A stretch of DNA of 14,085 nt from JBBQHM01 sp038323965 (GTDB taxonomy: Bacteria; Verrucomicrobiota; Verrucomicrobiia; Chthoniobacterales; UBA10450), in contig JBBQHM010000053.1 of NCBI GenBank assembly GCA_038323965.1, positions 1-14,085 of the forward strand, read 5' to 3'. The position numbers and the translations under genes were made by a program. Under the pieces are notes generated by a model. That model had not been told where the DNA came from. It saw only the letters and a list, made by a program, of their open reading frames with translations, and did not search any database. Of the stretch, positions 7,788 to 14,085 are shown one piece after another. Positions within the stretch are counted from its first letter, which is position 1. Each line of letters begins with the position of its first letter.

Positions 7788-8918
7788 CTAAAAGCGCCGA
7801 AACCAACTATAGGGAAATGCATCGCCGGGGCAATCGGTCGCCCAGCGTGGCGGATTCACTTCGCGATGCGGTTTCACCGGAATCACGCGACCTTCCGCCG
7901 TCTTGCCGCAGCGTTGTCGCAAGTAACGAATCAATTCTTCGGCCGCGGCGAGCTGTGCGCGCGTCGGTTGATCGCGATTGAAATCGCCGACTAGACAGAT
8001 TCCGAGCGCGATGTTGTTCAGGTAATCGCTGTGGACGTGGCCGCCATTGATCTGCCGGCGCCAGCGATCGCCAATTTCGATCTGGCCGTTTCCGGTCGAA
8101 GTGCCGTTGCCGATGACGAAATGATACGCGAGGCCATTCTGCATTTTGCGCACGTGTTTATGATAGTAGTCAAACGCCTTGGCGTTGCCCTGCCGCGTGC
8201 CGCTGTTGTGCACCACGATGAATTGCCAGCGACGCTGCTGCACCGGCGCGCGGTCCAGCTCGGCGCGAACGGAACGCGTGATGAATTGGTAGTTGCCGCC
8301 GCTGCTGGTTTTCGCGCCGCCGCCGCCAAACAAGCGCGACCAAAATGATTGCGGTCGTTCATTTTTCTCGATCGTGAGTTCAGCCGGCTCATCGAGGGGC
8401 TGCGGTTGCGGTGGAACGAGCGTAGCGGCGGAGGGCGCTGCTGATAGCGGAGTCGGCGCTGCGCTCGCCGCTGCAACCGCCTTCGCAGCGGGGGGCTCGG
8501 GCGTTTTCGCAGGCTCCTCGTCCTCGCTCTTCTTTTCCGCAGTCTTCTTCTTTTTGGGAGATGGCGAAGGCGATTTCTCCGGCTTGGATTTTTTCTTTTT
8601 ACCCTTCGGCGTTGCGGTCGGTTCTTCGTCGCCGTCGGCTTTTTTCTTTTTTGCGGTTGCCCCTTTCTTCTTCTTTTTCGGCGAAGGAGAAGGCGTGGGT
8701 GATTTTTTCTTTTTCTTCGGCGAGACGCCCGGCGTTGCCGTTGCGTCGCCCTCCTCTTCGGATTGGATTTTCGCCTTCTCGCCGCGGACTGAGGACGAAT
8801 CGCTTTCCTGCGCGCGCAGGACGGCAAAGGCCGTGAGCGCATAGGCGAGACCAGCTACGAGGATAACGTGCTTACGTCCCACTGGAGCGCAGCGTACCAG
8901 ACGGAGCGCGCGCTTCAA
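7788..8918 (-). CDS. Peptidoglycan amidase (PGRP/Amidase_2 type) with Lys/Ser-Pro-rich linker
   Basis: A probable N-acetylmuramoyl-L-alanine amidase acting outside the inner membrane. A hydrophobic segment near 17-36 is a signal peptide or anchor. Residues 45-145 are low-complexity: runs of four or five Lys alternate with SPTPSPSP and acidic patches, followed by an Ala/Pro-rich stretch to about 178. The C-terminal catalytic domain begins near 228. It has IVVHNSGT with H237, AYHFVIGNG (264-272), GHVHSDYLNNIALGICLVGDF and KPHREVNPPRWATDCPG. H237, H351 and C363 fit the three zinc ligands of the family. The longest start is TTG at 8918, overlapping the stop of the upstream YihY-like gene as TTGA, which suggests translational coupling. 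A GTG at 8882 (residue 13) would give a neater signal peptide. What the basic linker binds is unknown. Confidence 0.88.
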   Translation of the reverse strand: MKRALRLVRCAPVGRKHVILVAGLAYALTAFAVLRAQESDSSSVRGEKAKIQSEEEGDATATPGVSPKKKKKSPTPSPSPKKKKKGATAKKKKADGDEEPTATPKGKKKKSKPEKSPSPSPKKKKTAEKKSEDEEPAKTPEPPAAKAVAAASAAPTPLSAAPSAATLVPPQPQPLDEPAELTIEKNERPQSFWSRLFGGGGAKTSSGGNYQFITRSVRAELDRAPVQQRRWQFIVVHNSGTRQGNAKAFDYYHKHVRKMQNGLAYHFVIGNGTSTGNGQIEIGDRWRRQINGGHVHSDYLNNIALGICLVGDFNRDQPTRAQLAAAEELIRYLRQRCGKTAEGRVIPVKPHREVNPPRWATDCPGDAFPYSWFRRF

Positions 8919-9796
8919 GCCGCGGCTTCACTTCCCGTGCGAATTTCCACCGCGCGATCATGTTCCCGCCGCAGAATCGCATTCAATTTCCCGCCGAGCA
9001 GCAGCAGCAGGCAGGTCAAATACATCCAGGTCAGGAGCACAATCACCGACGCCAAAGCGAGGTAAGTCGGATTGTAGCGATCATATTTCGCGACATAGAC
9101 CTGGAATAATTTCGTGACGAGAATCCAGCCAATCGCGAAAAACACCGCGCCCGGAATTGCCTGGCGCATGGTCAAATAGTTCTCCGGCGTCAGCAGGTAA
9201 AGTGCGAGCGCGAAGACCACCAGCACGATGGCAGTGAACGGAAGGTTCAAGGCCGCGACCCATTCCTGGAGCGGAATTCGCAATTGAAAATTGACCTCCG
9301 CAATCCCCGCGAGCGTCTGTCCGAAAACGATCACGTTAAAACAAATCAGCACCGTGATCCCGAACCAGAAGAGCAGGAAAAACGAGACGATGTATTTCGA
9401 CCACCAATTGCGATCCTCCGTCACGCCATGCGTCTGGCTTAACGCGCGGGAAATTGTCGAGATGAACATTGTTCCCAGGTAAATCCCGAGCACGATCCCG
9501 GCATTGGCGAGCCAGCCTCGCGAACCAGTGACCACTACGTTGGCCAGCGCCGCATCCAAAATATCCTGCACTTTCTGGTCAGGCGGCAAAAAACTCTTCA
9601 GGATCGAGAACATGCGATGCAACTTTGCCGGATCGGTGCCGAAAAGACCGAGTAAATGCCAGAGAAACAGCAGCCCAGGCGCGAGGGTAAAGAGAAGCTG
9701 GTAAGCCATCTGACTTGCCAGACCCATGGTGTTATCCATCGCCGTCTCCCAGACCAGCGATCGCGTAGTGCGCCCGATGAGACGCAGCCTGTTCAT
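8915..9796 (-). CDS. YihY/BrkB-family inner-membrane protein
   Basis: A 293-residue polytopic membrane protein of the YihY/virulence factor BrkB family (sometimes annotated as ribonuclease BN, wrongly for E. coli YihY). About six hydrophobic segments are visible near 31-52, 98-118, 136-160, 183-203, 212-234 and 247-270. Family marks include the early LASQMAYQLLFTLAPGLLF, the central GIVLGIYLGTMFISTISRAL, and the late PGAVFFAIGWILVTKLFQVYV, followed by YNPTYLALASVIVLLTWMYL. The exact function is unsettled; a role in envelope lipid or transport processes is suspected. The ATG at 9796 fits the family start. The gene heads the leftward yihY-amidase-kinase unit and its stop overlaps the amidase start codon. 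It is divergent from the glycosyltransferase gene. Confidence 0.93.
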   Translation of the reverse strand: MNRLRLIGRTTRSLVWETAMDNTMGLASQMAYQLLFTLAPGLLFLWHLLGLFGTDPAKLHRMFSILKSFLPPDQKVQDILDAALANVVVTGSRGWLANAGIVLGIYLGTMFISTISRALSQTHGVTEDRNWWSKYIVSFFLLFWFGITVLICFNVIVFGQTLAGIAEVNFQLRIPLQEWVAALNLPFTAIVLVVFALALYLLTPENYLTMRQAIPGAVFFAIGWILVTKLFQVYVAKYDRYNPTYLALASVIVLLTWMYLTCLLLLLGGKLNAILRREHDRAVEIRTGSEAAA

Positions 9797-9802
9797 GCGC
9801 GC

Positions 9803-9808
9803 AGTTTA
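9803..9808 (-). promoter_or_regulatory. Possible -10 element for a leaderless YihY-type transcript
   Basis: Read leftward, TAAACT lies exactly six bases (GCGCGC) before the ATG at 9796. That spacing would place the transcription start at or next to the start codon. No good -35 is seen. It matches the arrangement upstream of nagA. Confidence 0.25.
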
Positions 9809-9867
9809 CGTTGAGGGGCAGTGAATATCCACCAAACTTCCCAGCCCATCTCGCTCACAAACGACCG

Positions 9868-10965
9868 TTGAAACGGATCCTCATACTCACCGCCAGCTAC
9901 GGGGAAGGACATAATAGCGCGGCGCGCGGCATTCGGGACGGCTTCGCCGAAATATCACCCGCTGACACCAAGGTAGAAATTCACGATCTCTTCGCGGAAA
10001 CGTATGGCGCACTAAACGAATTCGTCCGCACCAGTTACCTGCATGTCATCAATCACGCGCCGGCCATCTGGACGCACGTTTACGGATGGCTCGATCGCAC
10101 GGAGGATTTTGCGAGCCGATTCAGCATGCTCGGGCGCGTAAAACAAAAGCTCGCACAAAAGATCGGGTCGTACCAGCCGGACGTGATTGTTTCCGTCTAT
10201 CCCACCTACTCGCATTTGCTCGATGAGATTCTCGGACCGGCAGGATCCGGCAACCCGCTGCGAATCGTGATGATCACCGACTCGATCACAATCAACGCCA
10301 TTTGGTTTCGTTGCAGCGCGGATTTTTTTCTCGTGCCGAACGTGGAGACGGCCGAAGTCCTGCGGAACCAGGGAGTCGATCCGAAACGCATCCACGCGTT
10401 TGGATTCCCGGTGAGCCCGAAATTTGCGCGTCAGGTGGACCGTCACCCGCGGTCGCCAAATGAGAAGTGGCGTGTTTTGCATCTCGTTAACGCACGCAAG
10501 CGTCAAGCGCCTGTGCTCGTTGCCAGGCTGGCCTCTTTACCAAATGTGAAGCTCATCGCCGCGGTCGGACACGATGCAAAACTGGCGCAAACGATCGGGC
10601 GCGTCCGCGCTTCCTCCCAAACCGATTTTGAAATTCTCGGCTGGAGCGACAACCTCCCGGAGATGTTGCGTCAGACGGATCTCCTCGTCAGCAAAGCGGG
10701 CGGAGCAACCGTGCAGGAAGCGATTGCCGCGGCCTGTCCAATCATCGTGAATCACGTGGTGCCGGGCCAGGAGGAAGGCAACGCGCGTTTAATCGCCCAG
10801 AACAAGGCCGGTGCCGTCGCCCGCTCGACCGACGATGTGATCGCAACTGTCGAAAGCGCGCTGGCGAATGACGGCGCGGAGTTGCAGATTTGGAAAGAGA
10901 ATGTCCAGCGCATGAGTCGTCCATCGGCCGCGCTGGAAATTGCGAGCTTTCTTCTCAGCGCCTGA
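9868..10965 (+). CDS. MGDG-synthase-like glycolipid glycosyltransferase (GT28)
   Basis: Probably transfers a hexose from a nucleotide sugar to diacylglycerol or a related lipid at the inner membrane. The MGDG synthase N-terminal domain is clear: KRILILTASYGEGHNSAARG (GEGH at 12-15), then EIHDLFAETYGALNEFVRTSYLHVI, YQPDVIVSVYPTYSHLL and VMITDS. The GT28 C-terminal donor-binding half has GWSDNLPEMLRQTDLLVSKAGGATVQEA (SKAGGATVQEA at 275-285) and PGQEEGN (299-305). The chosen start is TTG at 9868, giving MKRILILTAS, the usual family N-terminus, and 365 residues. A TTG at 9811 would add 19 unmatched residues and leave only 14 bases to the divergent gene. No ATG or GTG is available. Acceptor and sugar cannot be told from sequence. 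It is convergent with nagA, with one base between the stops. Confidence 0.9.
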   Translation: MKRILILTASYGEGHNSAARGIRDGFAEISPADTKVEIHDLFAETYGALNEFVRTSYLHVINHAPAIWTHVYGWLDRTEDFASRFSMLGRVKQKLAQKIGSYQPDVIVSVYPTYSHLLDEILGPAGSGNPLRIVMITDSITINAIWFRCSADFFLVPNVETAEVLRNQGVDPKRIHAFGFPVSPKFARQVDRHPRSPNEKWRVLHLVNARKRQAPVLVARLASLPNVKLIAAVGHDAKLAQTIGRVRASSQTDFEILGWSDNLPEMLRQTDLLVSKAGGATVQEAIAAACPIIVNHVVPGQEEGNARLIAQNKAGAVARSTDDVIATVESALANDGAELQIWKENVQRMSRPSAALEIASFLLSA

Positions 10966-10966
10966 A

Positions 10967-12115
10967 TCAATCACAGGGCCAGACTTGTCGACCGCCGATA
11001 ATTGTCCGGACTACCTTCATATCGTGCGAGAGCACCACGAAGTCTGCGTCCGCCCCTTCCTCGATTCGTCCTTTCGCCATAAGGCCGATTTCCCGCGCCG
11101 GATTGCAGGTCGCCATTCCGATTGCCTCGTGTATCGGCACACCGACTTTTTCGATCATCGTTCGCACGAGATCGATCATGCGCGCGGCGCTTCCAGCCAG
11201 CGCTGATCCATCCTCGAGATAGCAGGCCCCATCGCGGACCACGCACTCCGTCTCCGCCAGCCAAAAATGGGCGCCATTCGCCAGACCTGCTCCGGCAGTT
11301 GCGTCAGTGACCAGCGAAATTCCGTGAGCCCCTTTCGCCTGATACAACATTTTCATGAGCGTCGGCGAAACGTGATGCCCATCAGCGATCAGCTCGCAAT
11401 TGATCGTCGGCTCCGCCAGTGCAAACTCGAGCAGCCCGGCGACGCGATAAGCTTCACGGCGCCGTGCTGACGACATGCAATTGAAGACATGCGTCACGCT
11501 TCGCATCCCGTGTTCCCAGCCAGCGCGCGCCTGCTCGTCCCAGGCGTCGCTGTGACCGCCGCTGACGCTGACATACGACTTCGTCAGCGCTTCGATCAAA
11601 TCCAATGCGCCGTCAATTTCCGGCGCGAGCGTCACACGCTTCAGGATATCGGTGAACTCCAACAATTTTTCTGTGATCCGTCCATCTGGCATCTGTAAAA
11701 AATCTTCGCGTTGCGCGCCGCATTTAAACTTCGACAGAAAAGGTCCTTCAAGGTGAACGCCGGCAATTTGCGAGTGCGAAGTAATTGCCTCCCGCACCGC
11801 CGACAGCACTGCAAACAGCTGTTCCAAGGGCGCGGTCACCGTCGTTAAAAGCAGCGACGTCGTACCGCCGGTCGCATGAAAATCACATATCGCGCGGAAG
11901 GCGTCGGTTGTTCCATCCATCGTGTCGCGGCCGTCGCCGCCGTGCACGTGCAAATCGACAAAACCGGGCGCGAGATACAAGCCGCCCAAGTCCACGCCAT
12001 CCTCAGAAACTGCCCCGGGACTTGTGAGCGCGGCGATTTTCCCGTCCCGCACCTCAACCGAGAGGTCGGTCCGAATACCATCTGGAAGAACAACGTGAGC
12101 GTTCGTCAGAATCAT
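10967..12115 (-). CDS. nagA: N-acetylglucosamine-6-phosphate deacetylase
   Basis: Deacetylates GlcNAc-6-phosphate to glucosamine-6-phosphate in amino-sugar catabolism and cell-wall recycling. The 382 residues are the normal family length. Amidohydrolase marks in order are APGFVDLHVHG (HVHG at 56-59), GVHLEGPFL with the metal ligand E123, GGHSD with H188, THVFN with H209, substrate motif DGHHV (245-249), and the catalytic Asp D271 in LVTDATAGAG. The C-terminus NPAREIGLMAKGRIEEGADADFVVL is typical. The ATG at 12115 is bounded by the divergent halogenase-like gene. No nagB, transporter or NagC-type regulator is adjacent; the nearby amidase fits a recycling theme only loosely. Confidence 0.96.
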   Translation of the reverse strand: MILTNAHVVLPDGIRTDLSVEVRDGKIAALTSPGAVSEDGVDLGGLYLAPGFVDLHVHGGDGRDTMDGTTDAFRAICDFHATGGTTSLLLTTVTAPLEQLFAVLSAVREAITSHSQIAGVHLEGPFLSKFKCGAQREDFLQMPDGRITEKLLEFTDILKRVTLAPEIDGALDLIEALTKSYVSVSGGHSDAWDEQARAGWEHGMRSVTHVFNCMSSARRREAYRVAGLLEFALAEPTINCELIADGHHVSPTLMKMLYQAKGAHGISLVTDATAGAGLANGAHFWLAETECVVRDGACYLEDGSALAGSAARMIDLVRTMIEKVGVPIHEAIGMATCNPAREIGLMAKGRIEEGADADFVVLSHDMKVVRTIIGGRQVWPCD

Positions 12116-12121
12116 CGCCAG

Positions 12122-12127
12122 ATCATA
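12122..12127 (-). promoter_or_regulatory. Possible -10 element for a leaderless nagA transcript
   Basis: Read leftward, TATGAT (five of six consensus bases) lies six bases before the nagA ATG at 12115, so transcription would begin at or beside the start codon. No clear -35 is found 16-18 bp upstream. Confidence 0.3.
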
Positions 12128-12210
12128 ACGGCCGCAGCCCGTTCCCGCAGCATTTTACGGCGCGGAACAAATTGCCTTTCGATTTCGCGCGGGCCATCGT
12201 GAGAACCTCA

Positions 12211-13758
12211 ATGCAGGAAAGCTACGACGCGGTGATTATTGGCGGCGCCTTTTCGGGCGCGGCCACGGCCCTGTTGTTGAAACGGCGCTGTCCTTCAGCG
12301 CGGGTGTTGATTCTCGAGAAAGGCTCCGAGCCCGACCGCAAAGTGGGCGAATCGACGACGGAAGTCAGTGGATGTTTCCTCACGCGAATTCTCGGCCTGA
12401 GCCAGCATCTGGCCCATCATCAACTCGCCAAGCAGGGGTTGCGCATGTGGTTTAATAATTCGCCCGACCAGGCGTTCGACGACTGCGTGGAAATCGGCGC
12501 GCGCTATCAGGCGCGACTCCCGACTTATCAAGTCGATCGCGCCACACTCGACGAACATGTCCTGGAACTGGCAGTGGCGGCGGGATGCGACCTTGTGCGC
12601 CCCGCCAAAGTGACGGGAATCGAATTGAACGAAGGCGCGAAACAAAGCACGAATTTCACCGCGGAAGGAGTCGCGCGCACGATCACGTCACGCTGGGTCA
12701 TCGATGCTTCCGGGCGCGCCGCGATGCTCGCGCGCAAGCTTGGGCATCTCCGCCAAAACACCGAGCATCCGATTAATGCAGTCTGGGCCAGATTCACCGG
12801 CGTCAAAGACTGGGACTCCTACGAATGGCGCGAGCGCTTTCCGAAATACGCGAATGCGGCGCGGACCGCGCGATCGTTCGCCACCAACCATCTCATGGGG
12901 CACGGCTGGTGGTGCTGGATTATTCCGCTCCGCGGAGGAGACGTAAGCGCGGGATTGGTTTACGACAGCAGAATCTTTTCCCTGCCAGCGGGCGAAAATC
13001 TTGGCGAACGCTTACGCCAGCACCTTATCTCGCATCCGGTCGGCGCTGAGATGTTCCAGAATGCGCAACCGACCACAGGCGATGTCCACGCGTTTTCGAA
13101 CATGCCATACGTCAGCGATCAGGTTTGCGGTGATGGCTGGGCACTCGTCGGCGATGCGGCGGGATTCATCGATCCGCTCTATAGCCCGGGCTTGGACTTC
13201 TGCGCCTTCACCACCTACTTCGTCGCCGACATGGCGGCGCATTCCCTGCAAGGTGAAGCGGTCGGGACCCAGCTTGCGAAATACAATCGCGAATATGCCG
13301 TGATGTATCGCGCGTGGTTCGAGACGCTTTACAAAGACAAATATTTTTATATGGGCGACGCCGAACTGATGTCAGCCGCGTTTCTCCTCGATGTATCAAT
13401 GTATTTCGCTGGAGTCGTCGTGCCGGTTTACGGCGATCCGGAGCAGGAGTTCCTGAAGTTTCCATTCCAGGAAAAAACCGGAGCCTTCTTCGCCGCGCTG
13501 ATGAAATTTTATAATCGCCGGCTCGTCGCGCTGGCGAAGCGCCGGATCGAAACCGGAACATTCGGGCGACGCAATTCCGGTTGGCGCGAATTGTATGACG
13601 GCTTTGTGCCCGATGCGCGACTGCGCAAACCGCTGCTGCGCGGACTTCGACGATGGGCGCAATGCGAATTCTTCAACCTCCGATTGTTCTTCGAGCCGCG
13701 TATTGCGTCCGCCGTCGCAGGTCGCCCGCCCGCCAACGCTGCGGTTTCCCGCGCGTAG
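12211..13758 (+). CDS. FAD-dependent oxidoreductase, flavin-dependent halogenase-like
   Basis: A 515-residue flavoprotein from ATG 12211 (MQESYDAVIIGG). The Rossmann fold has GGAFSG (11-16), and ILEKGSEPDRKVGEST includes the family's G-E-S loop (46-49). K74 in LAKQGLRMWF sits where variant-B halogenases carry the lysine that handles hypohalous acid. W234-C-W-I-I-P239 fits the WxWxIP signature. GDAAGFIDPLYSPGLD (314-329) fits the F-x-x-P-x-x-S-x-G motif and the second FAD contact. These marks favour a halogenase-type enzyme, though related monooxygenase-like reductases in pigment clusters look similar and activity is not proven. Longer in-frame starts (TTG 12172, GTG 12199) add residues outside the flavin fold. 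An acyltransferase gene starts 12 bases downstream, so they are probably cotranscribed. Confidence 0.82.
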   Translation: MQESYDAVIIGGAFSGAATALLLKRRCPSARVLILEKGSEPDRKVGESTTEVSGCFLTRILGLSQHLAHHQLAKQGLRMWFNNSPDQAFDDCVEIGARYQARLPTYQVDRATLDEHVLELAVAAGCDLVRPAKVTGIELNEGAKQSTNFTAEGVARTITSRWVIDASGRAAMLARKLGHLRQNTEHPINAVWARFTGVKDWDSYEWRERFPKYANAARTARSFATNHLMGHGWWCWIIPLRGGDVSAGLVYDSRIFSLPAGENLGERLRQHLISHPVGAEMFQNAQPTTGDVHAFSNMPYVSDQVCGDGWALVGDAAGFIDPLYSPGLDFCAFTTYFVADMAAHSLQGEAVGTQLAKYNREYAVMYRAWFETLYKDKYFYMGDAELMSAAFLLDVSMYFAGVVVPVYGDPEQEFLKFPFQEKTGAFFAALMKFYNRRLVALAKRRIETGTFGRRNSGWRELYDGFVPDARLRKPLLRGLRRWAQCEFFNLRLFFEPRIASAVAGRPPANAAVSRA

Positions 13759-13770
13759 TTCGTGCCTGTG

Positions 13771-14085
13771 ATGTCGCCTTCCGCGCGGCTGCGAAGTTTT
13801 GCGGTCCGCGGAGTTATTTGGCGAAAATATCTGGACTGGGCCGCGGAAAACCTGCCGTTCTATTTTTATCCGATCCTGATCTTCTTTTCCTCGTTATTTT
13901 TCTTCGGCCTGGCAGGACGGGCGCGCCGGGCGATCATCCGCAACCTGGCGCTGGTGAATCCCGGCCAGCGCCTGCGGAACCGCTTCCGAGCCTGTTCCGT
14001 TTGTCAGAATATTGCCTGGACCATTGCGGAAGCGGCGGTCCATCGCATTAATGAAGTTTCATGTCGCTACGATCTGCCTGGCGAC
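13771..14085 (+). CDS. LpxL/HtrB-like lysophospholipid acyltransferase, N-terminal part (cut by right edge)
   Basis: The frame opens at ATG 13771 (GTG at 13768 and 13762 are in frame too) and remains open for 105 codons to the edge. It reads MSPSARLRSFAVRGVIWRKY, then a hydrophobic span near 28-48 (LPFYFYPILIFFSSLFFFGLAG), then ARRAIIRNLALVNPGQR and AWTIAEAAVHRIN. A single N-terminal membrane anchor followed by R-R-x-I-x-x-N-L is the start of lipid A biosynthesis-type acyltransferases. The catalytic H-x4-D/E motif would lie beyond the window, so activity cannot be judged. Its position 12 bases after the halogenase-like gene suggests one operon. Such acyltransferases also occur inside aryl-polyene pigment clusters. 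Confidence 0.75.
   Translation, partial: MSPSARLRSFAVRGVIWRKYLDWAAENLPFYFYPILIFFSSLFFFGLAGRARRAIIRNLALVNPGQRLRNRFRACSVCQNIAWTIAEAAVHRINEVSCRYDLPGD

Noticed and set aside
8293..8844. Phe-rich plus-strand open frame resembling a membrane protein
   Set aside because: The Phe runs are simply the antisense of the Lys-rich linker of the amidase; the amidase frame has the intact catalytic domain.
13653..14051. Plus-strand 132-codon frame across the halogenase end and right edge
   Set aside because: It is out of frame with both the flavoenzyme and the acyltransferase, each of which has clear family sequence in other frames.

Overview
The window looks like a chromosomal segment of a free-living, GC-rich bacterium. 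The FtsH sequence style, the mix of envelope, glycogen and hibernation genes, and the near absence of Shine-Dalgarno sequences suggest a soil Verrucomicrobiota (Chthoniobacterales-like). That taxonomic guess is inference from remembered family resemblance, not from a search. No rRNA, tRNA, CRISPR array or intact insertion sequence is visible.

Layout, left to right. (1) 1-358: the 5' end of an unrecognised leftward gene and a divergent intergenic region. (2) 359-2855, rightward: ftsH followed after 16 bases by a small exported protein with a TonB C-terminal-like domain. Its stop codon overlaps that of the next, convergent gene. (3) 2852-6131, leftward: glgX (glycogen debranching), a small 'host attachment'/baeRF-type protein and a short HPF/RaiA ribosome-hibernation factor, apparently one transcription unit linking carbon-store use to ribosome dormancy. 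A 90-bp inverted-repeat-ended element lies between the last two. (4) 6132-6601: a gene-poor stretch with a leftward terminator, a 24-bp perfect palindrome, a degraded C-terminal fragment resembling phage Gp37/Gp68 (DUF5131) proteins and a further bulged inverted repeat. (5) 6602-9796, leftward: a YihY/BrkB-type membrane protein, a peptidoglycan amidase with an extreme Lys/Ser-Pro linker (TTGA overlap with the gene before it) and a soluble sensor histidine kinase, probably cotranscribed and ending at the terminator of region 4. (6) 9868-10965, rightward: an MGDG-synthase-like glycolipid glycosyltransferase, convergent with nagA (10967-12115, leftward). (7) 12211 to the right edge, rightward: a flavin-dependent halogenase-like FAD enzyme and, 12 bases later, the N-terminus of an LpxL/HtrB-like acyltransferase. 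Such a pair is typical of aryl-polyene or flexirubin-type pigment clusters, so a biosynthetic cluster may continue beyond the window.

Much of the content serves the cell envelope (FtsH quality control, amidase, YihY, glycolipid glycosyltransferase, NagA amino-sugar recycling, acyltransferase). The most interesting leads are the glgX/baeRF/HPF unit, the halogenase-acyltransferase pair at the right edge, and the structured remnant region at 6330-6600.
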